Numbered from the stretch's first letter, positions 49,942 through 58,998 are shown. The stretch: 64,000 nt of DNA from Winogradskya humida (GCF_016862215.1 NZ_BOMN01000092.1:1-64000), one strand, 5' to 3'. Notes: generated by a model not told the origin, from the letters alone. Numbers and translations are program-made.

Positions 49942-51216
49942 TCAGGCGGGGTCGGGGGTGAGGGGGATGCGGGAGAAGAGGTCGTCGAAGACTCGGCCCC
50001 GGTCGAAGGCCAGGGCGTAGTCGCGGGCCCGGGTCTCTCGTTCCTTGCGTTCCTCGGCCGGCATTTCGAGGACTGCCGCGTCGACCGCGGCGGCCAGGGC
50101 CACGACGTCGCCCGGTTCGACGATGATGGCGGTGTCGCCTACTGCTTCGCCGGTGCCGCCGGTGAGGGTGGTGATGATGGGGCCGCCGCCGGCGAGCATT
50201 TTCTCGGAGAGGGCGATGCCGAAGGTCTCCACGAACTCGGGTTCGGGTTTGGTCGGCAGGACGTAGGCCGCGCAGCCGCGCATGAGCAGGGCCTTCTCGG
50301 TGTCGTCGACGTCGCTGAGGAAGATGACCTGCTCGTCCTCGAGGGCCATGGCCTGGACGTGTTCGAGGGCGGGGCCGGTGCCGGCGACGACGAGTTTGAC
50401 GTCGGAGCGGCAGCGCATCTGGCCGTACGCGGTGACCAGGTCGTAGATGCCCTTTGCCCGTGCGACGCGGGACAGGAACAGGACGTAGCCGTCGCGTTCG
50501 AGGCCGCGGGCGGCGAGGGCGGCGTCGACGGCGTTCTCGTCGAGGTCGAGGTAGGCGCTGGTGTCGATCGGGGGGTAGCTGACCGTGACGCGGCGGCGGC
50601 ACTGCTCGGCGAAGTGGGTGCCGCACTTCTCGTCGACCTCTTCGGCCGAGGCGATGATCTCGTCGCGGGTGTATTCCGAGACGGCCGTGAGCTCGTCGTT
50701 CGCGAGGAACGTGGTGAACAGGGCGATCGCGGCGCCGAAGCTGCCGTCGCGCAGGCAGGACTTGATGACGTTGGTGACGTCGGAGCCGACTGCCTTGGCG
50801 ATCGTGTGCACGTCGGGGTCGAAGCCGGCGGCGCGGGCCGAGATGACGGCGTCGACCATGATCGCGGTGTGCGGCACGAGATACATCGACAGGCAGACCG
50901 TGGGCACCGGCTCGGCGAGCAGCTCGACCAGGCGGCCCGTGAGGCCGGCCTGGTAGCGCCCGTCGGGGACCCGGTAGTCGCCGACCGGCTCGGGGCGTTC
51001 GACGGTGATGCCCGGGCTGTAGGGCAGTAACCGGTCGAGCGGCTTCAACGGCAGACCGGCCGCTTCGAGGGCGGCGATCGGCCAGGTGAGGATCCGGACG
51101 TCGTCGAAGCCGCGGGTGAGCGCGACCTCGGCCAGGTTGCGGGCCTCACCGGAGTGACCGCAGATGACCGGGTCGGCGCGTACGGCGATGATCAGGCGAC
51201 GAGGGGGGTGTTTCAT
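49942..51216 (-). CDS. GT4-family (GT-B fold) glycosyltransferase
   Basis: 424 residues. The C-terminal Rossmann half shows LFLSRVARAKGIYDLV, the VVAGTGP strand and the E-x7-E element PEPEFVETFGIALSEKMLAG, hallmarks of retaining GT4 enzymes using nucleotide-activated sugars. The N-terminal acceptor half is unusual in length but has the expected start VRADPVICGHSGEARNLAE. No signal peptide, so cytosolic or membrane-associated. It begins 8 bp after the GH92 gene and is probably cotranscribed with it, suggesting a glycan or storage saccharide cycle. Confidence 0.85.
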   Translation of the reverse strand: MKHPPRRLIIAVRADPVICGHSGEARNLAEVALTRGFDDVRILTWPIAALEAAGLPLKPLDRLLPYSPGITVERPEPVGDYRVPDGRYQAGLTGRLVELLAEPVPTVCLSMYLVPHTAIMVDAVISARAAGFDPDVHTIAKAVGSDVTNVIKSCLRDGSFGAAIALFTTFLANDELTAVSEYTRDEIIASAEEVDEKCGTHFAEQCRRRVTVSYPPIDTSAYLDLDENAVDAALAARGLERDGYVLFLSRVARAKGIYDLVTAYGQMRCRSDVKLVVAGTGPALEHVQAMALEDEQVIFLSDVDDTEKALLMRGCAAYVLPTKPEPEFVETFGIALSEKMLAGGGPIITTLTGGTGEAVGDTAIIVEPGDVVALAAAVDAAVLEMPAEERKERETRARDYALAFDRGRVFDDLFSRIPLTPDPA

Positions 51217-51223
51217 GAGGTTC

Positions 51224-53404
51224 CTAGGGTGCGTGCAGATCCGACACTGAGGGGGGTCGCACGCCTTGCGCCCAAGCCGACGGTTCCGGACCCAGTTTCA
51301 GGTGCAACCGTCCGCCCTTGTGCACGTCGGCGGCGCTCAAGTGTGCACCATGCAAGGCTTTCCCGTTAAGGGTCGCCGACTGAACATATTGTGTCGGTGG
51401 GGTGCGGTCGATGCCGTCAGCACCGATCGGAGTCTCCCGGTGACCGCTAGTCTCCACCACGAACTCTTGGTCACCGATCGTGAGCGCACCGCGTTCGAAC
51501 GCGGGGGCGTTGATCAGGAACAGGTTCTGGCCGGCGACCGGGAAAAGGCCGAGTGACGCCCAGACGTACCAGGAGGAGAGGCCGCCGGAGTCGTCGTTGC
51601 CGGGCAGGCCACCGCGCCCGGTGCCGAACTGCCACGTGAGCGCGGCGTTGACCACCTCGGCCGTACGGTCGGGGCGCCCGGCGTAGTGATAGGACCAGGG
51701 CGCTTCCATGTCGGGCTCGTTGTTGAGGCCCTCGAACCTGTTCAGGGCGAAGCCGCGGCGCATCTCGGCCGGCAGCGGGCGCACCCCGGGCTGCGTGACG
51801 GGGGCTGCGCCGTAGCCGAAGAACTGGTCGAGCATGTCGATGAACGTCTTGTCGCCGCCGGCGAGGGCGATGCGGGCGGCCATGTCGTGCACGAGCCGGA
51901 ACGAGTAGTTCCATTTGCCGCCCTCGTAGAACGACGAGTCGAGCAGCAGACCGGTGGCGGGGTCGAACGCGTTGATCCAGCCGCGGCTCAGGTCGGCGAG
52001 GTCGTCGGCGAGACGGTGGTCGTTGAGGGCGCGGGCGACCTGCGCGGTGCAGTGATGGGCGTACGCGAGGTCGAGCGTGTGCGTGATCGGGTGCACGACG
52101 CCGTGCTCGAAGAAGTCCTCGCCGTACATCCGGCGCAGATCGTCGACCATGTGGACGAGCGCCCAGCTCCAGTCGATGCTCTGCGGGCGCAATGCGTACG
52201 CGTCGGACAGTGCGGTGTGCGCGAGTGCGCTCGCCTGCCGGAAGAATCGGTCCGCACCGCGCGCCATCCGGTAGCCGATCGGGAAGTTGCCCTCCTCCTC
52301 GCAGACCCGGATGAGCGATTCGAGGATCGCGGTGTGGCGTTCCGGGGCGATGGCGGCGATCAGCGGCAGCTGGGTCTTGTAGATGTCCCACATCGTGCAG
52401 ATGTCGAACGCGTAGGGCCCGGAGGTGGGCCAGAACGGGCTCTCGTCATCGGCGACGCACGGCTTGATCAGGGAGTGGTAGAGCGCGGTCGACATGACCG
52501 TGCGGCGTGCCGTGGTGCCACCCTCGACCTGGACCTTGCCGACGGTGTCCCGCCAGCGGTCGCGGGTGTCGGCGTGCACGGTGTCGAAGGCCGGACGGGT
52601 CTGGCCGCATTCGCGCTCGAGGTTCTTACGGGCCTGCTCGTGGCCGCGCAGGGAGAAGCCGAGGCGCACCTCGATGGTCTGGCCCGCGGTGGCGGGGCCC
52701 ATGAAGATGAGGCCGAACGGGCGCAGCGTGGTGTGCCGGATGCTGTCGAAGTCGAGTCGGGTGCCGCCGTCGACGAGGCGTCTGTCGTACCAGAGCATCT
52801 GGCGCCAGCCGGGGCTGTCGACCTCGATGTAGACGGAGAGCGGGACGCCCTCCATGACGACGGTGCCCTGCGCGCAGCCGTACCCCATGCTCTCGACCTG
52901 GGCCCGCAGCGGGACCGTGCGGCCGAGGTCGATGGACAGCCCGCCGATGGACAGGTCGATGACGACGCGGGCGCTGCGCTGCTCGGGGAACGTGTAGCGG
53001 TGCACCGCGACCTTCTCGCCGACGGTGATCTCGCTGCGCACGCCGGTGTCGAGCGTCGCCGCGTAGTAGCCGGGGCTGGCGATCTCGTCGTGCAGCGGCC
53101 AGGACTGGCCGAGCTCGTCGAGCGGCTGCACCATCGGCGTCACGCGGACATAGTTGTAATACTTGCGGATCGCGCCGGTGCCGGACTGCTGGAAGTGCGT
53201 GAAGCCCGAGGCCTGGAGCCGGTCGAACATCTCCTCCGGCAGGCCCTCGGTGCCTTTCTTGTAACGCCCGTAACCGGTCGGGTATGCACCGGAGTAGGCG
53301 CAGGCCGAGACCATGCCCAGCGGCGAGGTGGCGCCCGGGTGGGTGTTGCCGACCTGAGGTTTCGGCCACCACCAGCTGGCGGCGAGGCCGTGCGACCGCG
53401 GCAA
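51224..53404 (-). CDS. GH92-family glycosidase (alpha-mannosidase-type)
   Basis: At least 726 residues. GH92 hallmarks include NTHPGATSPLGMVSACAYSG near the N-terminus, the SLIKP(C)-x-DD region and TMWDIYKTQLPL (catalytic-domain core), GNDDSGGLSSWYVWASLGLFPVAG and the final beta-sandwich strands. GH92 enzymes are calcium-dependent exo-alpha-mannosidases. No signal peptide is apparent, so it may be cytosolic. The first canonical start codon is TTG at 53404, but in-frame codons back to 53458 encode an HIDPFIGT motif belonging to the family N-terminus, and no ATG, GTG or TTG precedes it before a TAG at 53461; the true start may be a rare ATT/ATC codon. Confidence 0.87.
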   Translation of the reverse strand: MPRSHGLAASWWWPKPQVGNTHPGATSPLGMVSACAYSGAYPTGYGRYKKGTEGLPEEMFDRLQASGFTHFQQSGTGAIRKYYNYVRVTPMVQPLDELGQSWPLHDEIASPGYYAATLDTGVRSEITVGEKVAVHRYTFPEQRSARVVIDLSIGGLSIDLGRTVPLRAQVESMGYGCAQGTVVMEGVPLSVYIEVDSPGWRQMLWYDRRLVDGGTRLDFDSIRHTTLRPFGLIFMGPATAGQTIEVRLGFSLRGHEQARKNLERECGQTRPAFDTVHADTRDRWRDTVGKVQVEGGTTARRTVMSTALYHSLIKPCVADDESPFWPTSGPYAFDICTMWDIYKTQLPLIAAIAPERHTAILESLIRVCEEEGNFPIGYRMARGADRFFRQASALAHTALSDAYALRPQSIDWSWALVHMVDDLRRMYGEDFFEHGVVHPITHTLDLAYAHHCTAQVARALNDHRLADDLADLSRGWINAFDPATGLLLDSSFYEGGKWNYSFRLVHDMAARIALAGGDKTFIDMLDQFFGYGAAPVTQPGVRPLPAEMRRGFALNRFEGLNNEPDMEAPWSYHYAGRPDRTAEVVNAALTWQFGTGRGGLPGNDDSGGLSSWYVWASLGLFPVAGQNLFLINAPAFERGALTIGDQEFVVETSGHRETPIGADGIDRTPPTQYVQSATLNGKALHGAHLSAADVHKGGRLHLKLGPEPSAWAQGVRPPSVSDLHAP

Positions 53405-53468
53405 CTCGGTCGCCGCGGTGCCGATGAAGGGATCTATGTGTTCAAAGATCTCAACAATCTACCCAGAT

Positions 53469-53515
53469 CCGGCCCCGCAACTGGTTACAACGAGGTTAAC
53501 CAGCTGCGGGGCCGG
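53469..53515. terminator. Strong hairpin after the L-fucose operon
   Basis: A 19-bp stem with one G:T pair (arms begin CCGGCCCCGCA and end TGCGGGGCCGG) and a 9-base loop, located 80 bp beyond the stop of the SDR gene and just upstream of the GH92 gene on the same strand. It probably ends the long operon and isolates GH92. Confidence 0.75.
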
Positions 53516-53595
53516 TCACGTTTCCCGGGCGGCCAGGACCGTATCCGGGCCGGTACAGGCACTGCTGGGCTCCGACACGAAGTCGTAACCTGACC

Positions 53596-54342
53596 TCACC
53601 GGGGCAGACGCAGGCCCGACATGCCACCGTCGACCGCCAGGGACATGCCGGTGGTCGCGGAGGACTCCGGGGCCGCGAGGTATGCCACCGCGGTCGCCAC
53701 CTCCTCGGCGGTGACCAGGCGACCGGTCGGCTGACGCGCCGCCAGACGGGCTTTCTCGCCGGAGGGATCGTCGGTACGGGCGAGCAGGCGGGCCACCCAG
53801 GGCGTGTCGACCGTACCCGGAGCGACGCAGTTGACCCGGATGCCCTCGCCGACCAGGTCCGCGGCCATGGCGAGGGTCAGCGCGTGGACGGCTCCCTTCG
53901 ACGCGCAGTACAGGGCGCGCTGCACGAGCCCGGCGGTCGCGGCGATCGAGGACGTGTTGACGATCGCGGCGTGATTGCTGCGCCGCAGGTAGGGCAGCAC
54001 CGCGGCCGTGGTCCGGGCGACGCCGACGACGTTGATGTCGAGCACGCGCTGCCACTCGTCGTCGTCGTTGGCCTCCACCGTGCCGACGGCGCTGATCCCG
54101 GCGTTGTTGATCAGGATGTCGATGCCGCCGAACTCGGCCGCGACCTGGGCCGCCGCCCGTTCGAGCGAGCCGCGGTCGGCGACGTCGGCGACAACCGGCA
54201 GCAGCCCGTCCGCGGGCTTGCCGGGGTCGAGGTCGAGAACGCCGACGCGGGCACCCCGGGCCCGGAACTCGGCGGTGACGGCCGCGCCGATGCCGGAGCC
54301 GCCGCCGGTGACGACCGCGACCAGTGTGTCCATCGAAGCCAT
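53596..54342 (-). CDS. SDR, probable 2-keto-3-deoxy-L-fuconate dehydrogenase
   Basis: 248 residues. Classical SDR: TGGGSGIG cofactor loop with an Asp after strand 2 (VLDLDP, hence NAD+), NNAG, and Ser/Tyr/Lys in NTSSIAATAGLVQRALYCASK. In the oxidative L-fucose pathway an SDR oxidises C4 of 2-keto-3-deoxy-L-fuconate, and the other four steps are encoded in the same operon; that assignment is therefore contextual. The ATG at 54342 has an AGAGAGGAA site, 13 bp after the oxidoreductase gene. It is the last gene of the operon. Confidence 0.82.
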   Translation of the reverse strand: MASMDTLVAVVTGGGSGIGAAVTAEFRARGARVGVLDLDPGKPADGLLPVVADVADRGSLERAAAQVAAEFGGIDILINNAGISAVGTVEANDDDEWQRVLDINVVGVARTTAAVLPYLRRSNHAAIVNTSSIAATAGLVQRALYCASKGAVHALTLAMAADLVGEGIRVNCVAPGTVDTPWVARLLARTDDPSGEKARLAARQPTGRLVTAEEVATAVAYLAAPESSATTGMSLAVDGGMSGLRLPR

Positions 54343-54354
54343 GGTGATTCCTCT

Positions 54355-56076
54355 CTAGGAGAACAGGTGGTCGTGCAGGTCCTGGGCCGCGGCGGTGAAC
54401 GCGTCCCGGTCGAGGACCGCGCCCGCGTACCGTCCGCCGGCCCGGACCGGCTCGGTGAAGAACAGATCGGGCAAGGTCCCGATCTTGTCGACGCCCAGCC
54501 TCGTGTTGATCTCGTGCTGCAGGCGTAGCCGGGTGACTCCGAGCGCGAGGACGTCGGGGCGCCGCCCGGTTACCGCCTCGACGAGGTCGGTGACGCGGCG
54601 CAGGGTGAGCGGGCGGGTCGGGGTCGCCGCGAAAACACACACGCCGAGCGCGTCGAGCCCGCTCCACAACCGCATCAGCTGGGCGGTGCGGTACACGTCA
54701 AGCTCACCGCGTGGCCGGGGCACCCGCACGCCGAGCTGTGCAAGCTCGGGATACGCGGAGGGGATGCCCTCGGCCGGGTCGAAATCGAGGTCATGCTCCA
54801 CGATGTCGTAACGCGGGCCGATCGGCGCGACCACGTAGGCCAGTCCGAGGTTCGGTTGCACGCGCGGGTCGAACGGCGGGATCGCCACGCCGCGCACGGT
54901 GAGAGTGCCGGATGCGTCGACCGGGTCGGTGCCCTGCTGCTCGTGGACACTCAGCTGTGGCCAGGGGTCCGGGTCGCCCCGGCCGGGGCCCAGCATCGCG
55001 AGGGCCTCCTGGTGCAGGCCTGCGCCGGCGTACACCTTGATGCAGTCGGTCGGGCAACCCGGGCAGGGCGCGACGGTCGCGCTGCGAGCAATCTCATCGG
55101 GTACGGTCCCCACTCCCCCGCGGCGGCTGGTGTCGGTGAACTGGGCCACGGGTGCGTACCCGGGTTCACCGCTCCACACACCGAAGCCGGGCATCCCGTG
55201 TTGCCAGGTCGAGAGGCCGTCGGTGCGGGCCGCTTCGGCGTACTCGGCAGCGATGGTCGCCACGGTGGCCGGGTCCGCGACCGGGGGGACCGCGTCGCCC
55301 ACGCACACCACGGCCTTGACGTTCTTACGACCGAGCACGGCTCCGAGCCCCAGTCGCGGCAGTGGATGGTGCCGGCAGGTGATGATCGAGGCGTACGGGA
55401 CCCCGCGCTCGCCCGCCGGCCCGATCACCGCCACCGCGGCGTCAGCCCCGTGGCGTTCCAGCAGCCTGTCGGTTGCCGCGCCGGTCGTCAGTCCCCAGAG
55501 GTCGGCCGCCGGCTCGAGGCGCGCGGTGCCCTCGGTGACCACCACGCAGACCGGGTGCGATGCGCGGCCGTAGAGCACGATGCCGGTGACGCCGGCTTTC
55601 CGCAGCCCCGCCGCGTACGGTCCCTCGGCCCTGGTCTCAGCCACTCCCCCGGACAACGGCGACAACCCGACCGCCGCGCAACGTGCCGTCCCGGGCGCCC
55701 CCGCACCGGCCACAGTTCCGGCAACGATCGCCAACGGCGCTTCTGCCGCTGCGTCCAGAGCCCGCTCGTCCACAACCCGCTCATCCACAAGCCGGCCGTC
55801 CACAACCCGCTCATCCACAAGCCGGCCGTCCACAACCCGCTCATCCACAGGCTGTTCGTCCACAGGCTGTTCGTCCACAGCTTGCTCGTCGCCACTAACT
55901 CCGTTGTGTGCAATTTGATTGCCCACAACTAAGTTGTGCGCAATTTGGTTGTGCACAACGTTTCGGGTGGCAGCGAGCACATGCCGCGCGGCTGCGACCG
56001 GCCCGTCGAAGTCGCCGTCGACATCCGGAACATCGGGGATCGGAGAGCCGTCGAGGCTGACCGCGATCAGGCCCAC
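54355..56076 (-). CDS. Aldehyde:ferredoxin oxidoreductase-family tungstoenzyme with repeat insertion
   Basis: About 573 residues. The iron-sulphur cysteines are kept (CPGCPTDC and the distal Cys in DALGVCVFAA), as is the pterin-binding N-domain (APLAIVAGTVAGAGAPGT, then the L-x-KAGVTGIVLYGRA and LGAVLGRKNVKAVV elements). The extreme N-terminus is poor: the usual GGRGL strand is replaced by about 70 residues (38-110) encoded by 15/30-bp tandem repeats giving VDE-Q/R/G motifs. These enzymes oxidise aldehydes to acids with ferredoxin in the cytosol. The GTG at 56076 overlaps the dehydratase stop. It is an unexpected member of a sugar-oxidation operon; its substrate, perhaps lactaldehyde-like, is unknown. 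Confidence 0.82.
   Translation of the reverse strand: MGLIAVSLDGSPIPDVPDVDGDFDGPVAAARHVLAATRNVVHNQIAHNLVVGNQIAHNGVSGDEQAVDEQPVDEQPVDERVVDGRLVDERVVDGRLVDERVVDERALDAAAEAPLAIVAGTVAGAGAPGTARCAAVGLSPLSGGVAETRAEGPYAAGLRKAGVTGIVLYGRASHPVCVVVTEGTARLEPAADLWGLTTGAATDRLLERHGADAAVAVIGPAGERGVPYASIITCRHHPLPRLGLGAVLGRKNVKAVVCVGDAVPPVADPATVATIAAEYAEAARTDGLSTWQHGMPGFGVWSGEPGYAPVAQFTDTSRRGGVGTVPDEIARSATVAPCPGCPTDCIKVYAGAGLHQEALAMLGPGRGDPDPWPQLSVHEQQGTDPVDASGTLTVRGVAIPPFDPRVQPNLGLAYVVAPIGPRYDIVEHDLDFDPAEGIPSAYPELAQLGVRVPRPRGELDVYRTAQLMRLWSGLDALGVCVFAATPTRPLTLRRVTDLVEAVTGRRPDVLALGVTRLRLQHEINTRLGVDKIGTLPDLFFTEPVRAGGRYAGAVLDRDAFTAAAQDLHDHLFS
55761..55890. repeat. 15/30-bp tandem repeats inside the oxidoreductase gene
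   Basis: Three 30-bp units start at 55771, 55801 and 55831 (each beginning CACAACCCGCTCATC), flanked by 15-bp half units. They encode repeated VDE-R/G-x-VD. A second, more AT-rich pair of GTTGTG-x-GCAATTTG blocks lies at about 55900-55960. Confidence 0.85.
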
Positions 56077-57347
56077 GCGGGCCCGTCCGGGAACGAGTAG
56101 CGCTCCAGCGACGACGCCTTCATCCGGGCGGAGAAGCCTGGCGCAACGGGCGCCTGGTAAGCACCGCGCCGAATGACAACAGGGTTCTCGAAGTGCTCGT
56201 GCAGGTGGTCGACGTACTCGATGACGCGATCCTGCAGGCTGGCCGAGACGGCGACGTAGTCGAACATGGACAGGTGCTGGACCAGCTCGCACAACCCGAC
56301 CCCACCGGCGTGCGGGCACACAGGCTTACCGAACTTCGCGGCCAGCAGCAGGATCGCAAGGTTCTCGTTGACGCCGGCGACCCGGCACGCGTCGATCTGC
56401 ACGACGTCGATCGCCTCGGCCTGGAGCAGCTGCTTGAAGATGATCCGGTTCTGCGCGTGCTCCCCGGTGGCGACCTTGATGCCGGATGAACCGAGCCCGC
56501 GCCGGATCGCGGCATGCCCGAGCACGTCGTCGGGGCTGGTCGGCTCCTCGATCCACCACGGCTTGTACGGCGCCAACGATCGCATCCAGTCCAGCGCCGG
56601 CCCGACATCCCAGCGCTGGTTGGCGTCGACGGCTATGCGGATATCGTCCCCGACCGTGCGGCGGGCCAGTGCGAGGCGGCGTACATCGTCCTCGAGGTTG
56701 TCGCCGACCTTGAGTTTGATCTGGGTGTAGCCGTCGGCGACCGCCTCGCGGGACAGGCGCACGAGTTTGTCGTCGGAGTAGCCGAGCCAGCCGGGCGATG
56801 TCGTGTACGCGGGATAGCCGTGCTCGATCAGGTGGGCGATCCGCTGCTCACGGCCGGGCCGGGCCTTTTCCAGCAGATCGAGCGCTTCGGACGGGGCGAG
56901 GGCGTCGGTGAGGTAGCGCCAGTCGACGAGGTCGACGATCTGGTCCGGGGTCAGGTCGCTGAGCAGGCGCCACAGCGGTTTCCCGGCGGCGGTGGCGGCG
57001 AGGTCCCAGGCGGCGTTGATGAGGGCGGCGGCGGCGAGGTGGACGACGCCCTTCTCGGGGCCGAGCCAGCGGATCTGGGAGTCGTGGGTGAGCCGGCGGG
57101 CGAATTCGCCGAGGTCCGTGGCGTCCTGGCCGAGAACCATGGGGGCGAGGGCGTCGATCGCGGCGCGGCACACCTCGTTGCCGCGGCCGATGGTGAACGT
57201 GAAGCCGTGCCCTTCGAACCCGGCTTCGGTGCGCAGGATGACGTACGCCGCGGAGTAGTCGGGGTCGGGGTTCATGGCGTCGGAGCCGTCGAGCTCGCGG
57301 GAGGTGGGGAAGCGGACGTCGTACGTGTCGACCGCCGTGATCTTCAC
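56067..57347 (-). CDS. fucD: L-fuconate dehydratase (enolase superfamily)
   Basis: 426 residues, typical for the family. N-terminal capping domain (KITAVDTYDVRFPTSREL, DYSAAYVILRTEAGFEGHGFTFTIGRGNE) and a barrel with catalytic Lys in KLKVGD (near 210), metal ligands in DANQRW, IEEP and GEHAQN (near 240, 266, 295) and the general base His in CPHAGGVG (near 345). These match L-fuconate dehydratases, which convert L-fuconate to 2-keto-3-deoxy-L-fuconate. The GTG at 57347 overlaps the FAH gene stop (GTGA). Position between lactonase/hydrolase and SDR genes fits the L-fucose route. Confidence 0.9.
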   Translation of the reverse strand: MKITAVDTYDVRFPTSRELDGSDAMNPDPDYSAAYVILRTEAGFEGHGFTFTIGRGNEVCRAAIDALAPMVLGQDATDLGEFARRLTHDSQIRWLGPEKGVVHLAAAALINAAWDLAATAAGKPLWRLLSDLTPDQIVDLVDWRYLTDALAPSEALDLLEKARPGREQRIAHLIEHGYPAYTTSPGWLGYSDDKLVRLSREAVADGYTQIKLKVGDNLEDDVRRLALARRTVGDDIRIAVDANQRWDVGPALDWMRSLAPYKPWWIEEPTSPDDVLGHAAIRRGLGSSGIKVATGEHAQNRIIFKQLLQAEAIDVVQIDACRVAGVNENLAILLLAAKFGKPVCPHAGGVGLCELVQHLSMFDYVAVSASLQDRVIEYVDHLHEHFENPVVIRRGAYQAPVAPGFSARMKASSLERYSFPDGPAWA

Positions 57348-58177
57348 GAGGCGTCCCGAAGGATGCTGCGCTGGCGGCCCAGGCCGTCGATCTCGACCTC
57401 CATCACGTCGCCGGCCGACAGGTACGGGAAGCGGCCGGACAGTGCCACGCCCTGCGGGGTTCCGGTGTTGATCAGGTCGCCCGGTTCGAGGACGGTGTAC
57501 TGCGAGAGGTGCCAGATCAGGTAGGGGACGTCGAAGATCATGTCGGTGGTGCCGGAGTTCTGCCGGGGTTCGCCGTTGACCCAGCTGCGCAGCCCGAGTT
57601 TGCCGGGGTCGCCGGTCTCGTCCGGGGTGACCAGCCACGGCCCGAGCGGGTTGAACGTCTCGCACGATTTGCCCTTGGACCACTGGCCGCCGGAGTCGTC
57701 GAGCTGGAACGTCCGCTCGGAGACGTCGTTGGACAGCACAAATCCCGCGATGTGCGCGGCGGCGGCCTCGGGAGAGTCGAGATAGCGCGCGGTCCTACCG
57801 ATCACAACCCCGAGTTCGACCTCCCAGTCGGTACGCGTGGAGCCGCGCGGAATGAGAACGTCGTCGTCGGGGCCAACCACTGTGGAGGGTGCCTTGTAGA
57901 ACATGATCGGTGTGGTGGGCGGGGTGGCACCCGATTCGGCGGCGTGGGCCGCGTAGTTCTGGCCGATGCACAGCACCACGCCGGGCCGCGCGATCGGGGC
58001 GCCGAGGCGCTGCCCGGTGATGTCCACCTCGGTCAGGCCGGTCACGGTGGAAACACCGCCGGCGGCGAGGAACGCGCCGGTGATGTCGGGCGTGACCGGG
58101 GTCAGGTCGTAGAACCGTCCGCCGACGCCGGCGACGGGCTTCTCCTGGCCGGCGGGTCCGACTCGCAGGTATTTCAC
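57344..58177 (-). CDS. Fumarylacetoacetate hydrolase-family enzyme, probable 2,4-diketo-3-deoxy-L-fuconate hydrolase
   Basis: 277 residues. FAH-fold signature segments: IGQNYAAHAAESG, PSTVVGPDDDVLIPRGSTRTDWEVELGVVIG (metal ligands E/D), FVLSNDVSERTFQ and INTGTPQGVALS near the C-terminus. In the non-phosphorylated L-fucose pathway this family hydrolyses the 2,4-diketo acid to pyruvate and L-lactate. It overlaps both neighbours by 4 bp (GTGA), showing translational coupling. Activity on a related diketo acid is possible. Confidence 0.87.
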   Translation of the reverse strand: MKYLRVGPAGQEKPVAGVGGRFYDLTPVTPDITGAFLAAGGVSTVTGLTEVDITGQRLGAPIARPGVVLCIGQNYAAHAAESGATPPTTPIMFYKAPSTVVGPDDDVLIPRGSTRTDWEVELGVVIGRTARYLDSPEAAAAHIAGFVLSNDVSERTFQLDDSGGQWSKGKSCETFNPLGPWLVTPDETGDPGKLGLRSWVNGEPRQNSGTTDMIFDVPYLIWHLSQYTVLEPGDLINTGTPQGVALSGRFPYLSAGDVMEVEIDGLGRQRSILRDAS

Positions 58178-58998
58178 GTGAGCTCCAGGTGGTAGGTGCG
58201 GATCGCGGTGCCGGAAAAGATGGCCGGTGAGTTGTCGAGGAGGTCGGCCATGACGCCCTTGACCTGCGCGTAGGTTGCGGCGACCTCGAGCACGGGCCAG
58301 TCCGAGCCGAACATGAGCCGGGAAACCCCGAAAAGCTCGACGGCGGTCGTGACGTAGGGCTCGAGATCGGCGGGCGTCCAGGTCGCCCAGTCCGCCTCGG
58401 CGACCAGCCCGGAAACCTTGGCGATCACGTTGGGCTGCGCGGCGACCGGCGCGATCAACTCGCGCCAGGCCGAAAGCCGTCCGGCGGCGATCGCGGGTTT
58501 GCCGAGGTGGTCGAGGACGAACGTCGAGCCGGGCAGCGCGGCGGCGGCCCGGGCCAGTGACGGTAATTGCGGGGCGCGGACCACGACCTCGTTGACCAGG
58601 CCGGCAGCGGCGACCGTGGCCAGCCCAGCGCGTACATCGGGGCGGTCCAGATGGTTGTCGGCCCTGGCCTGGACCTGATCACGCACGCCGGCCAGCAGCT
58701 CGCCGCCGTAGCCGGCCCGGTGCGCGGCAAGGGTGTCGCCGAGAGCAGGGTCGGTCAGCGACGCCCAGCCGACCACGCCCGCGATCTCCGGGGTGTCCCG
58801 GGCGATCCGCAGGAACGACGTGGTCTCCGCGGCATCGCCACGACCGGCCTCGACCAGGATCGTCCGCTCGACGCCGGTCCCCCGCAGAGCCCCGCGCAGA
58901 TCCTCGATCGTGTAATCGCGGCGGATGCGGGTCAGCGAAGGATCCTGCAGCCACGCGTAATCGGCCGTCCACAGGTGCTGGTGCGCGTCGATGATCAT
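58174..58998 (-). CDS. L-fucono-1,5-lactonase-like amidohydrolase
   Basis: About 274 residues. COG3618-type amidohydrolase with the initial metal motif IIDAHQHLW, a barrel His in FVLDHLGKPAI and the late Asp in LMFGSDWPVLEV. This family hydrolyses sugar lactones such as L-fuconolactone and L-rhamnonolactone. ATGA overlap with the aldo/keto reductase gene upstream. It acts on the product of the sugar 1-dehydrogenase encoded by that neighbour. Confidence 0.87.
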   Translation of the reverse strand: MIIDAHQHLWTADYAWLQDPSLTRIRRDYTIEDLRGALRGTGVERTILVEAGRGDAAETTSFLRIARDTPEIAGVVGWASLTDPALGDTLAAHRAGYGGELLAGVRDQVQARADNHLDRPDVRAGLATVAAAGLVNEVVVRAPQLPSLARAAAALPGSTFVLDHLGKPAIAAGRLSAWRELIAPVAAQPNVIAKVSGLVAEADWATWTPADLEPYVTTAVELFGVSRLMFGSDWPVLEVAATYAQVKGVMADLLDNSPAIFSGTAIRTYHLELT

